NCBI RefSeq assembly: GCF_029960665.1
Contig: NZ_JASBRB010000019.1
Coordinates: forward strand, 1 to 55,253
Source: Pseudarthrobacter sp. AL07
GTDB taxonomy: Bacteria; Actinomycetota; Actinomycetes; Actinomycetales; Micrococcaceae
DNA length: 55,253 bases
Direction: 5' to 3'
Shown: in pieces, positions 42,601 to 50,429 of the stretch
Layout of the letters: each line of letters begins with the position of its first letter
Numbering within the stretch: the stretch's first letter is position 1
Notes under the pieces: generated by a model
Database searches by the model: none
The model's input: only the letters and a program-made list of their open reading frames with translations
What the model was told of the DNA's origin: nothing
Made by a program: the position numbers and the translations under genes

Positions 42601-44285
42601 ACGGACTCTTTCTTGTCAGCGCCGGGGGTGGTGGCTACGTGGTGGATCGCGGGCACGTGGTCTTCTTCGGTGAGCAGGTTCTCGAACTCGGCGTCCGGTC
42701 CCGGATCGCAGCCGGTGGCGCCGGCCTTCTCCGCCGGGGCCTCCTCGTCGTCGATCGAGGAGACCGTCAGCGCGGCCGTTGCACCGGGGAGGGCAGAGGG
42801 CGACGGCGTGAGGCCGCCGAGGTCGGTGCGCTCCAGCAGGTTCTTGCCCAGTTTGTCCGCGCCCGGGAGCTCGATGGGGTACGTGCCGGTGAAGCAGGCG
42901 GTGCAGAGGCGCTCGCGCGGCTGCCTGGTGGCGTTGATCATGCCGTCTTCGGAGATGTACGCGAGGGAATCGGCGCCGATGGCCTGGGAGATTTCCTCGA
43001 TGGTGGCGCCGTTGGCAATCAGTTCCGCCCGGGAGGCGAAGTCGATGCCGTAGAAGCACGGCCATTTGACCGGCGGGGAGGAAATCTTGATGTGGACGGA
43101 CGCGGCGCCGGCCTCGCGGAGCATCCGGACGATGGCACGCTGGGTGTTGCCGCGGACGATCGAGTCATCCACCACCACCACACGCTTGCCGTGGATCACG
43201 GACTCGAGGGCATTCAGCTTGAGCCGGATGCCCAGCTGGCGCAGGGTCTGCGAGGGCTGGATGAACGTGCGGCCTACGTAGGAGTTCTTGACGAAGCCGT
43301 GCGCGAAGGGGATGCCGGATTCCTCGGCGTAGCCCACGGCGGCCGGGGTTCCGGACTCGGGAACCGGGATGACGATGTCCGCGTCCTGGGTGTTTTCACG
43401 GGCCAGCTGGCGGCCCATCTCAACACGGGACTCGTACACGGAGCGTCCCGCGATGGCGGCGTCCGGACGGGCGAGGTAGACGTATTCGAAAACGCAACCA
43501 GCCGGCGTCGCCTCCGCGAAGCGCTTGGAACGCACACCGTCCTCGTCGATGGCGATGAATTCGCCCGGCTCGATTTCACGGATGAAGCTGGCGCCCACGG
43601 TGGCCAGGGCGGACTGCTCGGAGGCAACCACCCAGCCGCGCTCCAGCCGGCCCAGGACCAGCGGGCGGATGCCGTAGGTGTCGCGTGCCGCGTAGAGGGT
43701 GCCTTCGTCCATAAACACGAAGCAGAAGCCGCCCTTGATCTTCGGCAGCAGCTCCATGGCCGTCTGTTCGAGGGTCTTGCCCGGTTCGCCTTCGAGGAGT
43801 GCTGTGACCAGGGCGGTGTCCGAGGTGTTGCCCTGCTTCATTTCGCCGCTGAGCTGGCCGCCGTTGCGTTCCAGGATCATGGCGTTGAGCTCGGCCGTGT
43901 TGGTCAGGTTGCCGTTGTGCGCCAGGGCAACCGTGCCGGTGCTGGTGGCGCCGAGGGTGGGCTGGGCGTTGGCCCAATGGCTGGCTCCGGTGGTGGAGTA
44001 GCGGCAGTGTCCCACCGCCAGGTGCCCGGTCAGGGTGTTCAGCGTGGTCTCGTCGAAGACCTGGGAAACGAGCCCCATGTCCTTATAGACGTTGATCCGC
44101 TTGCCGTCACTGGTAGCTATACCAGCCGACTCCTGACCGCGGTGCTGCAATGCATACAGCCCGTAATAGGTGAGTTTTGCTACTTCTTCACCTGGCGCCC
44201 AGACCCCGAAAACGCCACAAGCGTCCTGAGGTCCCTTTTCGCCAGGGAGAAGATCATGAGAAAGTTTTCCATCGCCGCGTGCCAC
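42597..44285 (-). CDS. purF: Amidophosphoribosyltransferase
   Basis: A 562-residue enzyme (PRPP + glutamine to phosphoribosylamine), the first committed step of purine synthesis. The Ntn glutaminase nucleophile is Cys 23 (DACGVFGVWA) after a propeptide to be removed. YALQHRGQESAGIA, HCRYSTTG and NGNLTN line the site. The PRTase motif is VVVVDDSIVRGNT, and Cys residues (WPCFYGID, ERLCTACFTG) fit the Fe-S-containing Bacillus type. A long C-terminal tail is present. GTG at 44285 is the assumed start. Operon with purM. Confidence 0.95.
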   Translation of the reverse strand: MARGDGKLSHDLLPGEKGPQDACGVFGVWAPGEEVAKLTYYGLYALQHRGQESAGIATSDGKRINVYKDMGLVSQVFDETTLNTLTGHLAVGHCRYSTTGASHWANAQPTLGATSTGTVALAHNGNLTNTAELNAMILERNGGQLSGEMKQGNTSDTALVTALLEGEPGKTLEQTAMELLPKIKGGFCFVFMDEGTLYAARDTYGIRPLVLGRLERGWVVASEQSALATVGASFIREIEPGEFIAIDEDGVRSKRFAEATPAGCVFEYVYLARPDAAIAGRSVYESRVEMGRQLARENTQDADIVIPVPESGTPAAVGYAEESGIPFAHGFVKNSYVGRTFIQPSQTLRQLGIRLKLNALESVIHGKRVVVVDDSIVRGNTQRAIVRMLREAGAASVHIKISSPPVKWPCFYGIDFASRAELIANGATIEEISQAIGADSLAYISEDGMINATRQPRERLCTACFTGTYPIELPGADKLGKNLLERTDLGGLTPSPSALPGATAALTVSSIDDEEAPAEKAGATGCDPGPDAEFENLLTEEDHVPAIHHVATTPGADKKESV

Positions 44286-44387
44286 TGGTCGATTATCTCA
44301 TGAGATGAGGTAAGACTTTTCCGCCGCGGCCATTGTGACCGGACCGCGGGCCGGGCGGCAGAACTGCTGACTGTGTGATGCCCAGGG

Positions 44388-44696
44388 CTACGCGCCGTCG
44401 TCGGGCTCTGAATCCGGGACAGCTTCGACGATGGCGCGTTTCTGGCGCTTGATGCTCCGCCGGTCCAGCAGCAGGGCAGCCACGGCTCCCAACACCGCGC
44501 CGATGGCGCCGAACATGATCAGGAAGAAGCCGAACACTGAGCCGCGCTCAAAGGATTCGTCGCCGGGGAGCCCGTACGCGACGGCGGCGGCCGCCGCTGC
44601 GCCCACCAGGGCGCCGAGGATGAGGAACGGCACATATTTCGGTGCCCGGCGGACGGTGACCTCGCGGCGTTCAGCGGGGGTTTCTTCAGAAGCCAT
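44388..44696 (-). CDS. Small two-TM membrane protein, unknown
   Basis: A 102-residue protein with a charged head (EETPAERREVTVRRAPKYV), two hydrophobic helices (about 22-43 and 55-80) separated by GDESFERGSVFG, and a charged tail with RRSIKRQKR and an acidic end. It lies just upstream of purF in the same direction, a common actinobacterial neighbourhood. The ATG at 44696 is chosen from the charge pattern; no strong ribosome-binding site is seen. The frame continues upstream into a glycosyltransferase remnant. Confidence 0.65.
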   Translation of the reverse strand: MASEETPAERREVTVRRAPKYVPFLILGALVGAAAAAAVAYGLPGDESFERGSVFGFFLIMFGAIGAVLGAVAALLLDRRSIKRQKRAIVEAVPDSEPDDGA

Positions 44697-44699
44697 GCA

Positions 44700-44909
44700 C
44701 TCAAGCCTACCCATCATTGCTGTCTGCACGGCCGCGTCCACGCCGCGGCGGACCCGGTACGTGATCCCACTCATGGCCTCGCCGGCCGCCATCTGTTCCT
44801 GGGCTTCCTCGCGCCGGAGGATGGTGTTGGAGCCGCAGAAGTAGGCGGCGTTCCATCCGTCCTTGCCTTGCTGGATGGGCCAGTAGAACAGGGGAACAGG
44901 GCGTTGATC
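44700..44909 (-). pseudogene. Cellulose-synthase-like glycosyltransferase fragment
   Basis: The minus-strand frame reads VQDQRPVPLFYWPIQQG, KDGWNAAYFCGSNTILRR and then a diverging stretch. The central block is the hallmark of membrane GT2 cellulose-synthase-like enzymes (the NAAFFCGSN loop before the QxxRW part). Only about 35-45 residues remain, without the DxD or QRxRW motifs and without a start codon. The fragment joins directly to a truncated response regulator at about 44905. Confidence 0.65.
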
Positions 44910-45259
44910 CTGGACTGGAGTTCGCGCGGGCTGAACGGTTTGCTGATGTAGTCATCGGCGCCGTTGTCCAGGCCCGTGAGCTTGTCCAGTTCGTCGGCGC
45001 GGGCGGTGAGCATCACGATGAACGCATCGGAGAATTCACGCAAGAGCTTGCAGACTTCCAGCCCGTCCATGTCCGGCAGGTTCAGGTCCAGCGTGATCAG
45101 ATCAGGATTGGCGCGGCGGACTTCCTCCACTCCGGGCAACCCGGCCTCGGCCTGGGTGGCCTCGAAACCCTCCTTGACGAGGATCCGCACAAGTAGGCCC
45201 CGGATGTCCGGATCGTCCTCAATCACGACGGCACGGCGCGGTTCGGGCATGGACGGCAT
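44905..45259 (-). pseudogene. Truncated response regulator (receiver domain only)
   Basis: From the ATG at 45259 an intact receiver domain of about 118 residues is encoded: acidic pocket VIEDDPDIRG, phosphoacceptor Asp in LDLNLPDMDGLEV, Thr in VMLTARAD and Lys in YISKPFSPREL. Right after SRINALF, where an OmpR-type linker and DNA-binding domain should follow, the sequence runs into the glycosyltransferase fragment out of frame. The frame then continues as about 45 unrelated residues to 44771. It might still make a phosphorylatable stub, but the output domain is lost. Confidence 0.75.
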
Positions 45260-45482
45260 GACTCTACTTCTACAGTAGTGGGGCCGGTGAAGCATGTCAT
45301 AGATATGACAAGGGGGCCGGAAGTCGGTCAGGCCCCGGGCAATCCGGGGCTGTCGGCCATGGCGTGGCCCGGTCTTGCCGGAAAACTTGCCTGCCCTTGA
45401 TGGGTCCTTGAGGCTCCGTGGACACACTCGAAGGACAAACGACGAAGGAAAACGCGGATTGCCGGAGGACGGTGCAGGAGTT

Positions 45483-45773
45483 ATGGAAGCAACGGAATCC
45501 GTCAGGCTGCCGGGCAAGCTGGCACGCTCATGGCGGCTCTTGAAGCAGGGCCGCCGCCCGCGCAGCACAGTTCATTACCTGAGCCATTTCTGGCGACTCC
45601 GCTCACTGTCCCGCTCGCTGGCCCAGGCCCTGGGTGAGTCCTGGGAGGCCTCGAGCTGGCCCGGGGACCGGCTGGCGGTTGGCATTGAGCTTTCGGAAAA
45701 GGTGGAACAGCTGACCCGACTCCTTAACCGCGAAACCGAACTTCACGGCCGTCTGGCAGCACTCACAAAGTAG
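45483..45773 (+). CDS. Hypothetical basic helical protein
   Basis: A 96-residue protein with no family I recognise. It is Arg/Leu-rich with an N-terminal basic part (LARSWRLLKQGRRPRSTVHYL) and a C-terminal amphipathic helix (ELSEKVEQLTRLLNRETELHGRLAALTK) that could form a coiled coil. ATG at 45483 has AGGAG only two bases away; TTG at 45459 is an alternative. It is divergent from the truncated response regulator. Codon use is like that of its neighbours, which supports a real gene. Confidence 0.5.
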   Translation: MEATESVRLPGKLARSWRLLKQGRRPRSTVHYLSHFWRLRSLSRSLAQALGESWEASSWPGDRLAVGIELSEKVEQLTRLLNRETELHGRLAALTK

Positions 45774-45850
45774 CCGTTCCCTGCTGACCCTTTCCGTGCC
45801 ACACTTGATGACAATCGAGTGGCTGGGGGATACCAGGTCAGGAGATTGCC

Positions 45851-45970
45851 GTGCATTGGTACACAGGGTGGGCTTACCTCTTGGCTGGGCTTATGACCAT
45901 GGACGCGATGCTGCTGGCCTTGTGGTTCATAGACAACGACTGGCCAAGTAACTGGAGGAAGAAACCCTGA
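45851..45970 (+). CDS. Small single-TM membrane protein (39 residues)
   Basis: GTG at 45851 is preceded by CAGGAG at ideal spacing and opens a 39-residue frame. It has an aromatic head (HWYTGWAYLLAG), a hydrophobic helix of about 20 residues, then a charged tail (DNDWPSNWRKKP) ending in TGA. One TM segment with Trp at both interfaces is typical of bacterial small membrane proteins. No family is recognised. Confidence 0.5.
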   Translation: MHWYTGWAYLLAGLMTMDAMLLALWFIDNDWPSNWRKKP

Positions 45971-46035
45971 CTCAGCGCAGGCTGCGCCAGCTGGTCCGGC
46001 GTCAGTACCGGCGGCCTTGACGTATCCGGCCTTCT

Positions 46036-46128
46036 CAAAGAGCAGCAGACGTTGGCATCGGGCCGCTCAGGGCCAACCAGCGTTTTGACATCCTCGAACA
46101 GCGTTCCCGGACGGACTTCGATCGCCAT
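46036..46128 (-). pseudogene. GNAT acetyltransferase N-terminal remnant
   Basis: The first 31 residues (MAIEVRPGTLFEDVKTLVGP, then RPDANVCCSL) match the start of a known actinobacterial GNAT group whose N-terminus reads like RPA..FEDVRTLVGPK.P.ANVCWCLS. After NVCCSL the similarity stops, and no acetyl-CoA-binding R-x-x-G-x-G/A block follows. The gene was cut to its head, just upstream of bcp on the same strand. Confidence 0.6.
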
Positions 46129-46168
46129 GCCTGATTCCCGGTTGGTGGGCTACCTGTGCCCTGCCAGA

Positions 46169-46648
46169 CTAGACCCCCAGGGACTCCCGGAGGGCTGCCA
46201 CGTGGCCCTGCGCCTTGACCTGGTACTGGGCCAGCGACACGTTGCCGTCGGGGTCCACCACCACGGTGGAGCGGACGAGGCCTTCGACGATCTCGCCGTC
46301 GACCAGCTTCTCGCCCCACGCGCCGTAGGCCAGGGCAACTGCGTGGTCCTCGTCGGAGAGCCGCGGGAAGGTCAGGTTGAAGTCGCCGGTGAAGTTGGCG
46401 AGCTTCTCCGGGGCGTCGGGGGAGATGCCCAGGACTTCATAACCGGAGGACTGCAGGGATGAGAGGCTGTCGCGGAAATCGCAGGCCTCGGTGGTGCAGC
46501 CGGGGGTTGCCGCCTCCGGGTACAAGTACACGATGACGTTCTTGCCGCGGTACGTGGCCAGAGAGGTTTCGGTGCCCTCGGCGTCCTGCAGCGTGAAATC
46601 GGGGGCCTGGGTACCTGGCTGAAGTTTGATGGTCAGTTTGGGGCTCAT
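46169..46648 (-). CDS. bcp: Thioredoxin-dependent thiol peroxidase (BCP-type peroxiredoxin)
   Basis: A 159-residue peroxiredoxin. The peroxidatic Cys 51 is in YPEAATPGCT and the resolving Cys 56 in TTEACDFRD, the five-residue spacing of Bcp/PrxQ enzymes. It reduces H2O2 and organic peroxides with thioredoxin. AAAGGA precedes the ATG at 46648; the in-frame extension upstream has no homology. Apparently monocistronic. Confidence 0.93.
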   Translation of the reverse strand: MSPKLTIKLQPGTQAPDFTLQDAEGTETSLATYRGKNVIVYLYPEAATPGCTTEACDFRDSLSSLQSSGYEVLGISPDAPEKLANFTGDFNLTFPRLSDEDHAVALAYGAWGEKLVDGEIVEGLVRSTVVVDPDGNVSLAQYQVKAQGHVAALRESLGV

Positions 46649-46965
46649 GGCGTTCCTTTGGGAGACTCTGATGGCAAAAGACAGGAAACCAGTGAATCGG
46701 CTTTCCACTTTGAACAACAACTCCGGCGTCATTTGAAGTATTCCGGCTGGTCCGGGGCAGGGACCTGTGCAGGGGTCAGTTACCCGTTCTGCGAATGTCC
46801 GGCGGTCCATTGACTTGAGGCGCCGTATGGATACGGTTAGAGGTACGCACTTCTGGTCTCCGCAGTACGTGATCCGCACTACGTAGCCGCTAGCCGGCAT
46901 CCACGCACAACCGCTTGGTCCCAGCCCTAAGCGCCCGCCGCAAATGATCCCTAGGCTGTGTCCCC
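46649..46965. other. bcp-cupin intergenic region
   Basis: This 317-base spacer between divergent genes holds no convincing gene. A TAGGCT box at 46952-46957 lies eight bases before the cupin ATG, suggesting a leaderless cupin transcript. A 19-codon frame beginning ATGGATACGG (about 46826) has no ribosome-binding site or recognisable similarity. Confidence 0.35.
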
Positions 46966-47364
46966 ATGACCGCAAATTTCATCAGAGCTCTGGCCGTTAA
47001 ATCCTTTGATATTCCGGACAAAAAGCGGTGTCCGGATAAGGCCGAGTTCGATCTCGTCACGGTCGATGACTACTCCGTGGCCCGCCTTATCCTCGCTCCC
47101 GGCTGGCGCTGGTCCGAGTCCGCCAAGCCTATGGAACTGACGGACTTCTGCGAGCACAATCACCTCGGCTACTGTGTCTCCGGCAGTCTGGAGATTCAAA
47201 CGTCCGACGGCGTGAGGTCCACCATCCGCGCCCATGACACCTATGCGTTGCCTCCCGGGCATGATGAGTGGGTGGTTGGCTCCGAGCCGTTCGTTGCCAT
47301 TGAATTCCTGGGTACGGCGTCCTTCGGCCGGCCGCGGAGCAGGGGACTGCACGCGCTGATTTGA
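46966..47364 (+). CDS. Cupin-domain protein
   Basis: A 132-residue single-cupin protein. Motif 1 is seen in CEHNHLGYCVSGSLEIQTSDG and motif 2 in DTYALPPGHDEWVVG, giving possible metal ligands in EHNH and the His of PPGHDEW. Such small cupins may be enzymes or ligand sensors. A TAGGCT box eight bases before the ATG suggests leaderless translation. Substrate unknown. Confidence 0.8.
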   Translation: MTANFIRALAVKSFDIPDKKRCPDKAEFDLVTVDDYSVARLILAPGWRWSESAKPMELTDFCEHNHLGYCVSGSLEIQTSDGVRSTIRAHDTYALPPGHDEWVVGSEPFVAIEFLGTASFGRPRSRGLHALI

Positions 47365-47385
47365 GCCGGAGCTGGTCTGCCGGGG

Positions 47386-48000
47386 CTATACGGCCACGGC
47401 AGTTTCCGTACGCACGATTCCGTGGTGCACGATCCGCTTGAGCCCGGCCACAACCCCTTCCGGCGTGCTGTCTGCGTCGAGCTGGACGAAGCCCGGGTAT
47501 TCCGGCATGGCACGGTAGGCATCGCGCAGATCCGCCAGGTCAGCCAGCGTCTCCGAGTCGGTGCCGCGCGCCACAATGCGCTTGTGTGCCAGCGCAGGCC
47601 CAACGTCCAGGTGCACCACGGCGTCAGGCTCCGGCAGGGACGAAATCAGCCAGGGGAGCAGGCGGCCGCGCGGTAGGCCTTTGGCTGTTCGCAGCGCGAG
47701 CTGGCAGTGCAGGTGCCGGTCCATCACCACCAGTCCGTCAAAACGGCTGGCCCGGGCATGGGATATGAGTACGTTGGCCACGCGAAGGGTGGTCTCCACG
47801 GCGTCGGCAAGGCGCCGCGGCCAGCGGATGCCCAGCCGTTCAGCCAGCACGGACATGCTCCGCCTGCCGGCGTGGTTGCTGAGCAGCAGGGCGTTTTTGC
47901 CGTCAGCTTGCGCCGCATCGACCAAGACGCGGGCGGCCGTCGATTTTCCCGAGCCGTCGATTCCGGTTAAGACAATGAGCACATGGCCTCCTTTCGCCAA
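47386..48000 (-). CDS. Thymidylate-kinase-like P-loop nucleoside phosphate kinase
   Basis: A 204-residue kinase-like protein. Walker A is GIDGSGKST (13-21), DRHLHCQLA resembles the dTMP kinase DR(Y/H) segment, and PDAVVHLDVGPALAHKRI matches the strand with the lid region. It is more divergent than a housekeeping Tmk and lacks the usual ExR..R lid, so it may act on another nucleotide. GAAAGGAGG precedes the start. Confidence 0.78.
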   Translation of the reverse strand: MAKGGHVLIVLTGIDGSGKSTAARVLVDAAQADGKNALLLSNHAGRRSMSVLAERLGIRWPRRLADAVETTLRVANVLISHARASRFDGLVVMDRHLHCQLALRTAKGLPRGRLLPWLISSLPEPDAVVHLDVGPALAHKRIVARGTDSETLADLADLRDAYRAMPEYPGFVQLDADSTPEGVVAGLKRIVHHGIVRTETAVAV

Positions 48001-48111
48001 TGGTTTAACGGAAAGGGCCGCTTGAACGTCCCATCATGAGGGCGAGGTCACATCAAACTGGCGACCGGGCGGCACGTGCAAGGGCCGGCAGCCACACCAG
48101 GGGGATGGGGA

Positions 48112-48557
48112 TCAGTGCCGTGGTTCGAGGGCGAGCCGCAACCCGAAGCCGATCACTACGGTGCCGGTGATGCGGTCTAAGATCCGGAGGCTAGGGGCGC
48201 TTTTCAGCCATTTGGAGGCGAAGCCAAGCCCGAAAATCAGGAAGGTAAGCCACGTCAGGCCCAGGACGCAGTGGACGCCGGCCAGCAAGATTCCCACCAG
48301 CAGCGGGGGCGTCCCCGGCGGGATGAACTGGGGAATGGTAGGGAAGCGCCAAGCCAGACCATGTAGGCGGCACCGGCGATGGTGAGCACCCGGTAGGCCA
48401 GTTCAGATGCTGCCAACAGCGCCGAGACGCCCGCAGCTGCCCCGATTCCCCACACCATCAGTCCGGTGGAGATGCCCAGTGCCGTGTCGATGCCCGGAAC
48501 CAGTGTCAGGAGTCCGGCCACAAGGCCGAACGAGAGCAGTGACTGATAGAGATCCAC
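48112..48557 (-). pseudogene. LysE-family exporter, broken by two deletions
   Basis: The N-terminal part (MDLYQSLLSFGLVAGLLTLV, PGIDTAL) jumps straight to GISTGLMVWG, skipping about 20 residues that normally link them. After AGAAYMVWLGAS (about 48342) the frame changes, and TIPQFIPAGTPPLLVGILLAG then continues in another frame to the C-terminus at 48112. The segment normally encoding the NLLNPK motif is missing. LysE proteins export amino acids; this gene would not make a functional one. Confidence 0.75.
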
Positions 48558-48622
48558 GAGCCAAGGATCAGCCGACGACGGCGGCCAACCGGCCGCCGTC
48601 GAACGTTAACTCAGGAGGCGTC

Positions 48623-48961
48623 TTAGCTGCAGTGCTTCGTGAAGGCGGCGCCGGCTTCCTGGTATTTGGCCTCCAGCTCGCCGAGCTTGGCCTCGTCCGG
48701 GGCTTCCTTGGCGGACTCGTCCGTGAACTCGATGATGGATCCGAGCGCAGGCTTGAGGTCATCCGATGCCACAACTTCGATGGGCCGGATCTGGTTGGCG
48801 AGACGCACCAGACCGGTCTTGCCCACGTTGTTTGCGGGGTTCGCCAGGACAGCCTTGACGCGGTCGCAGGTTTCGGGGGTGGAAAGTTTGGTGGGCGTTG
48901 TGCACGCAGAAGCGGAAAGCACGAGGCCGGCAGCGATCAGGGCGGTGGCGAGTTTCTTCAT
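48623..48961 (-). CDS. Small predicted lipoprotein, unknown function
   Basis: A 112-residue protein with a lipoprotein signal peptide (lipobox SASAC, Cys 20) and a mature helical domain with one further Cys in STPETCDRVKAVLANPAN and one near the end (KHCS), which could form a disulfide. It is Glu/Ala-rich at the C-terminus. GAGGGACCC precedes the ATG at 48961. It resembles small lipoproteins common in Arthrobacter with no assigned role. Confidence 0.75.
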   Translation of the reverse strand: MKKLATALIAAGLVLSASACTTPTKLSTPETCDRVKAVLANPANNVGKTGLVRLANQIRPIEVVASDDLKPALGSIIEFTDESAKEAPDEAKLGELEAKYQEAGAAFTKHCS

Positions 48962-49149
48962 GGGTCCCTCAGTAGTTGATTGAGGTTTCGATTGTAAGCA
49001 GAGACCGCGGCAGCTTGCCGGTCCGGGGGCTCCGGAGGGCGGAGTGTGACCGCGCAAGGAGGGGCTTTTGACTCTGGCGGGCTGGTTCTCGGGGTGCATA
49101 AACTGGCATTACAATCGTGCGGGCCTGCCGCAGGTTGGCCCGTGCGGAT

Positions 49150-49431
49150 CACAATGGCGACCGGGTCCTGATTGTGGCCCATTCGAACAACAATTCCCTC
49201 TACACCGTGGACCCGGACACGGGTGAAAGCGCGAGGATCGACGGCGTGGATATACCGAATGTTGACGGCATCCTGGTCCGCGGCCACACAGTCTGGGCGG
49301 TGCAGAACCTCCTGAACCAGATCGTCCGCATCAGGCTCTCCGGGGATCTGTCCTCCGGCGAGATCGAAGACACCATCACCAGCCCCGCTTTCGATGTACC
49401 CACCACGGTGGCGCGGTTCGGGAACACGCTG
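49150..49431 (+). pseudogene. Fragment of an SMP-30/NHL-like beta-propeller protein
   Basis: About 93 residues match the middle of a secreted propeller-like family: NGDRVLIVAHSNNNSLYTVD, GVDIPNVDGILVRGHTVWAV, RIRLSGDLSSGEIE and FDVPTTVARFGNTL. The signal peptide and first blades are missing upstream and the C-terminal blades downstream. The loss point at the 3' side coincides with a direct repeat, CTGATGCCGCG at 49429-49439 and 49444-49454. The frame stays open but encodes unrelated residues beyond it. Confidence 0.65.
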
Positions 49432-49501
49432 ATGCCGCGCCTGCTGATGCCGCGTACGACGGCGGGTGGTGGCGGGCGCGTGGGCCAGAGGGGGAGTGCG
49501 G

Positions 49502-49636
49502 CTAGTCTTCGTCGGTGTCGGCGCCCTCGGCGGGCTCCTGCGAGTGCATGCGGATGTCCGTGGGATCCGCAGTCTCGTCCCCTTCGGCCGGAGCCTCGCT
49601 GTGGATGCGCTGGGCCACTACTGGCTTTTCCTTCAT
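49502..49636 (-). CDS. Small acidic protein with an internal tandem repeat (44 residues)
   Basis: ATG at 49636 follows GGGAG by eight bases. The 44-residue product contains two 13-residue repeats, RIHSEAPAEGDET and RMHSQEPAEGADT, joined by ADPTDI, and ends in DED. It is strongly acidic apart from the first few residues and probably disordered. No family is recognised. The repeat at protein level, the good ribosome-binding site and the third-position GC bias support a real gene. Confidence 0.55.
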   Translation of the reverse strand: MKEKPVVAQRIHSEAPAEGDETADPTDIRMHSQEPAEGADTDED

Positions 49637-49806
49637 GTCAACCGCTCCCGTGGTGTGTGGAATGTGCCTCAATCATCATTCAGCGCCTCTCAAAGCGGGG
49701 TGTCAATAACCATTCCAGAGCTCTGGCCGCAGCACCTGTTCTGTGCTGGACTGGGGACGATTTGTGCCCGCTTCATCCTTTAAGGCTCTACGGCGCGGTA
49801 GGGGCG

Positions 49807-50280
49807 TCAGTCCAGGGGCAGGGTTATCGTTACGGTGGTGCCCTGCCCCGGCGTCGAACGGACGTCAACGGTGCCGCCGGCCTCGTGCACGGCCACCGAC
49901 ATCAGCCGCAGCCCGTAGCCGTGGTTCTTGCCGCTTAACGCGAGTGCGCAGTCAAAGCCCGTGCCGTCGTCGGACACCACCAGACGGATGCCGTGGCCGA
50001 CAGCCGCCAGCTGGACGGTGAGCTCGGCAGCGTCGGAGTACTTTAAGGCGTTGCTCAGCGCTTCGCGCGCCGATTGGTAGAGGAGGAGCGCGCAGTCCGC
50101 CGGGATCTCGATGCCCCAGTGCGGAGTATCCCAGCGAACTGTCGTTCCTTGCTGGCGGAGAGGCCCGGTCAAACGGTCAATGCAACCGGCCAGCCCCAAG
50201 GTTTGGAAGTCGAGTGGGTGGTGATCAGTAATCACTCCTCCCACCGCGTCGACCTCGCCCAGAGCTGATTCGTTCCCCAT
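49807..50280 (-). CDS. Histidine-kinase-type ATPase domain, probably truncated kinase
   Basis: A 157-residue HATPase_c domain of the NarL-partner (HPK7) type: N-box REALSNALKYSDA, G1 box VSDDGTGFD, a G2-like HGYGLRLMSVAVHEAGG and a C-terminal GTTVTITLPL. The segment LDFQTLGLAGCIDRL is the usual lead-in after the HisKA_3 helix. However, the phospho-acceptor histidine helix and any sensor domain are missing, and nothing upstream in any frame supplies them. GGAAGAT precedes the ATG. It is either a remnant or a stand-alone anti-sigma-like ATPase; a remnant is more likely. Confidence 0.65.
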   Translation of the reverse strand: MGNESALGEVDAVGGVITDHHPLDFQTLGLAGCIDRLTGPLRQQGTTVRWDTPHWGIEIPADCALLLYQSAREALSNALKYSDAAELTVQLAAVGHGIRLVVSDDGTGFDCALALSGKNHGYGLRLMSVAVHEAGGTVDVRSTPGQGTTVTITLPLD

Positions 50281-50429
50281 GAATCTTCCTGCTTCCCCGC
50301 TGTCCTCTTGTGTTGCTAGCTCCAGCGTGGACCGCCAAATGCATGGGTTGCGAAGGGTTGACTCAAGATTGGATCAAAATTTTCCCGACAGATCGTCGTC
50401 GTTTTGCTCCAAGGCGGCGGATGGTCCTG

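Noticed and set aside
42588..44303. A 571-codon open frame antisense to purF
   Set aside because: It lies entirely opposite purF, has the Gly/Val/Asp-rich composition of a GC-bias shadow and no recognisable domain or ribosome-binding site.
46826..46885. A 19-codon frame with ATG between bcp and the cupin gene
   Set aside because: No ribosome-binding site, no hydrophobic or repeat pattern, and no resemblance to anything known.
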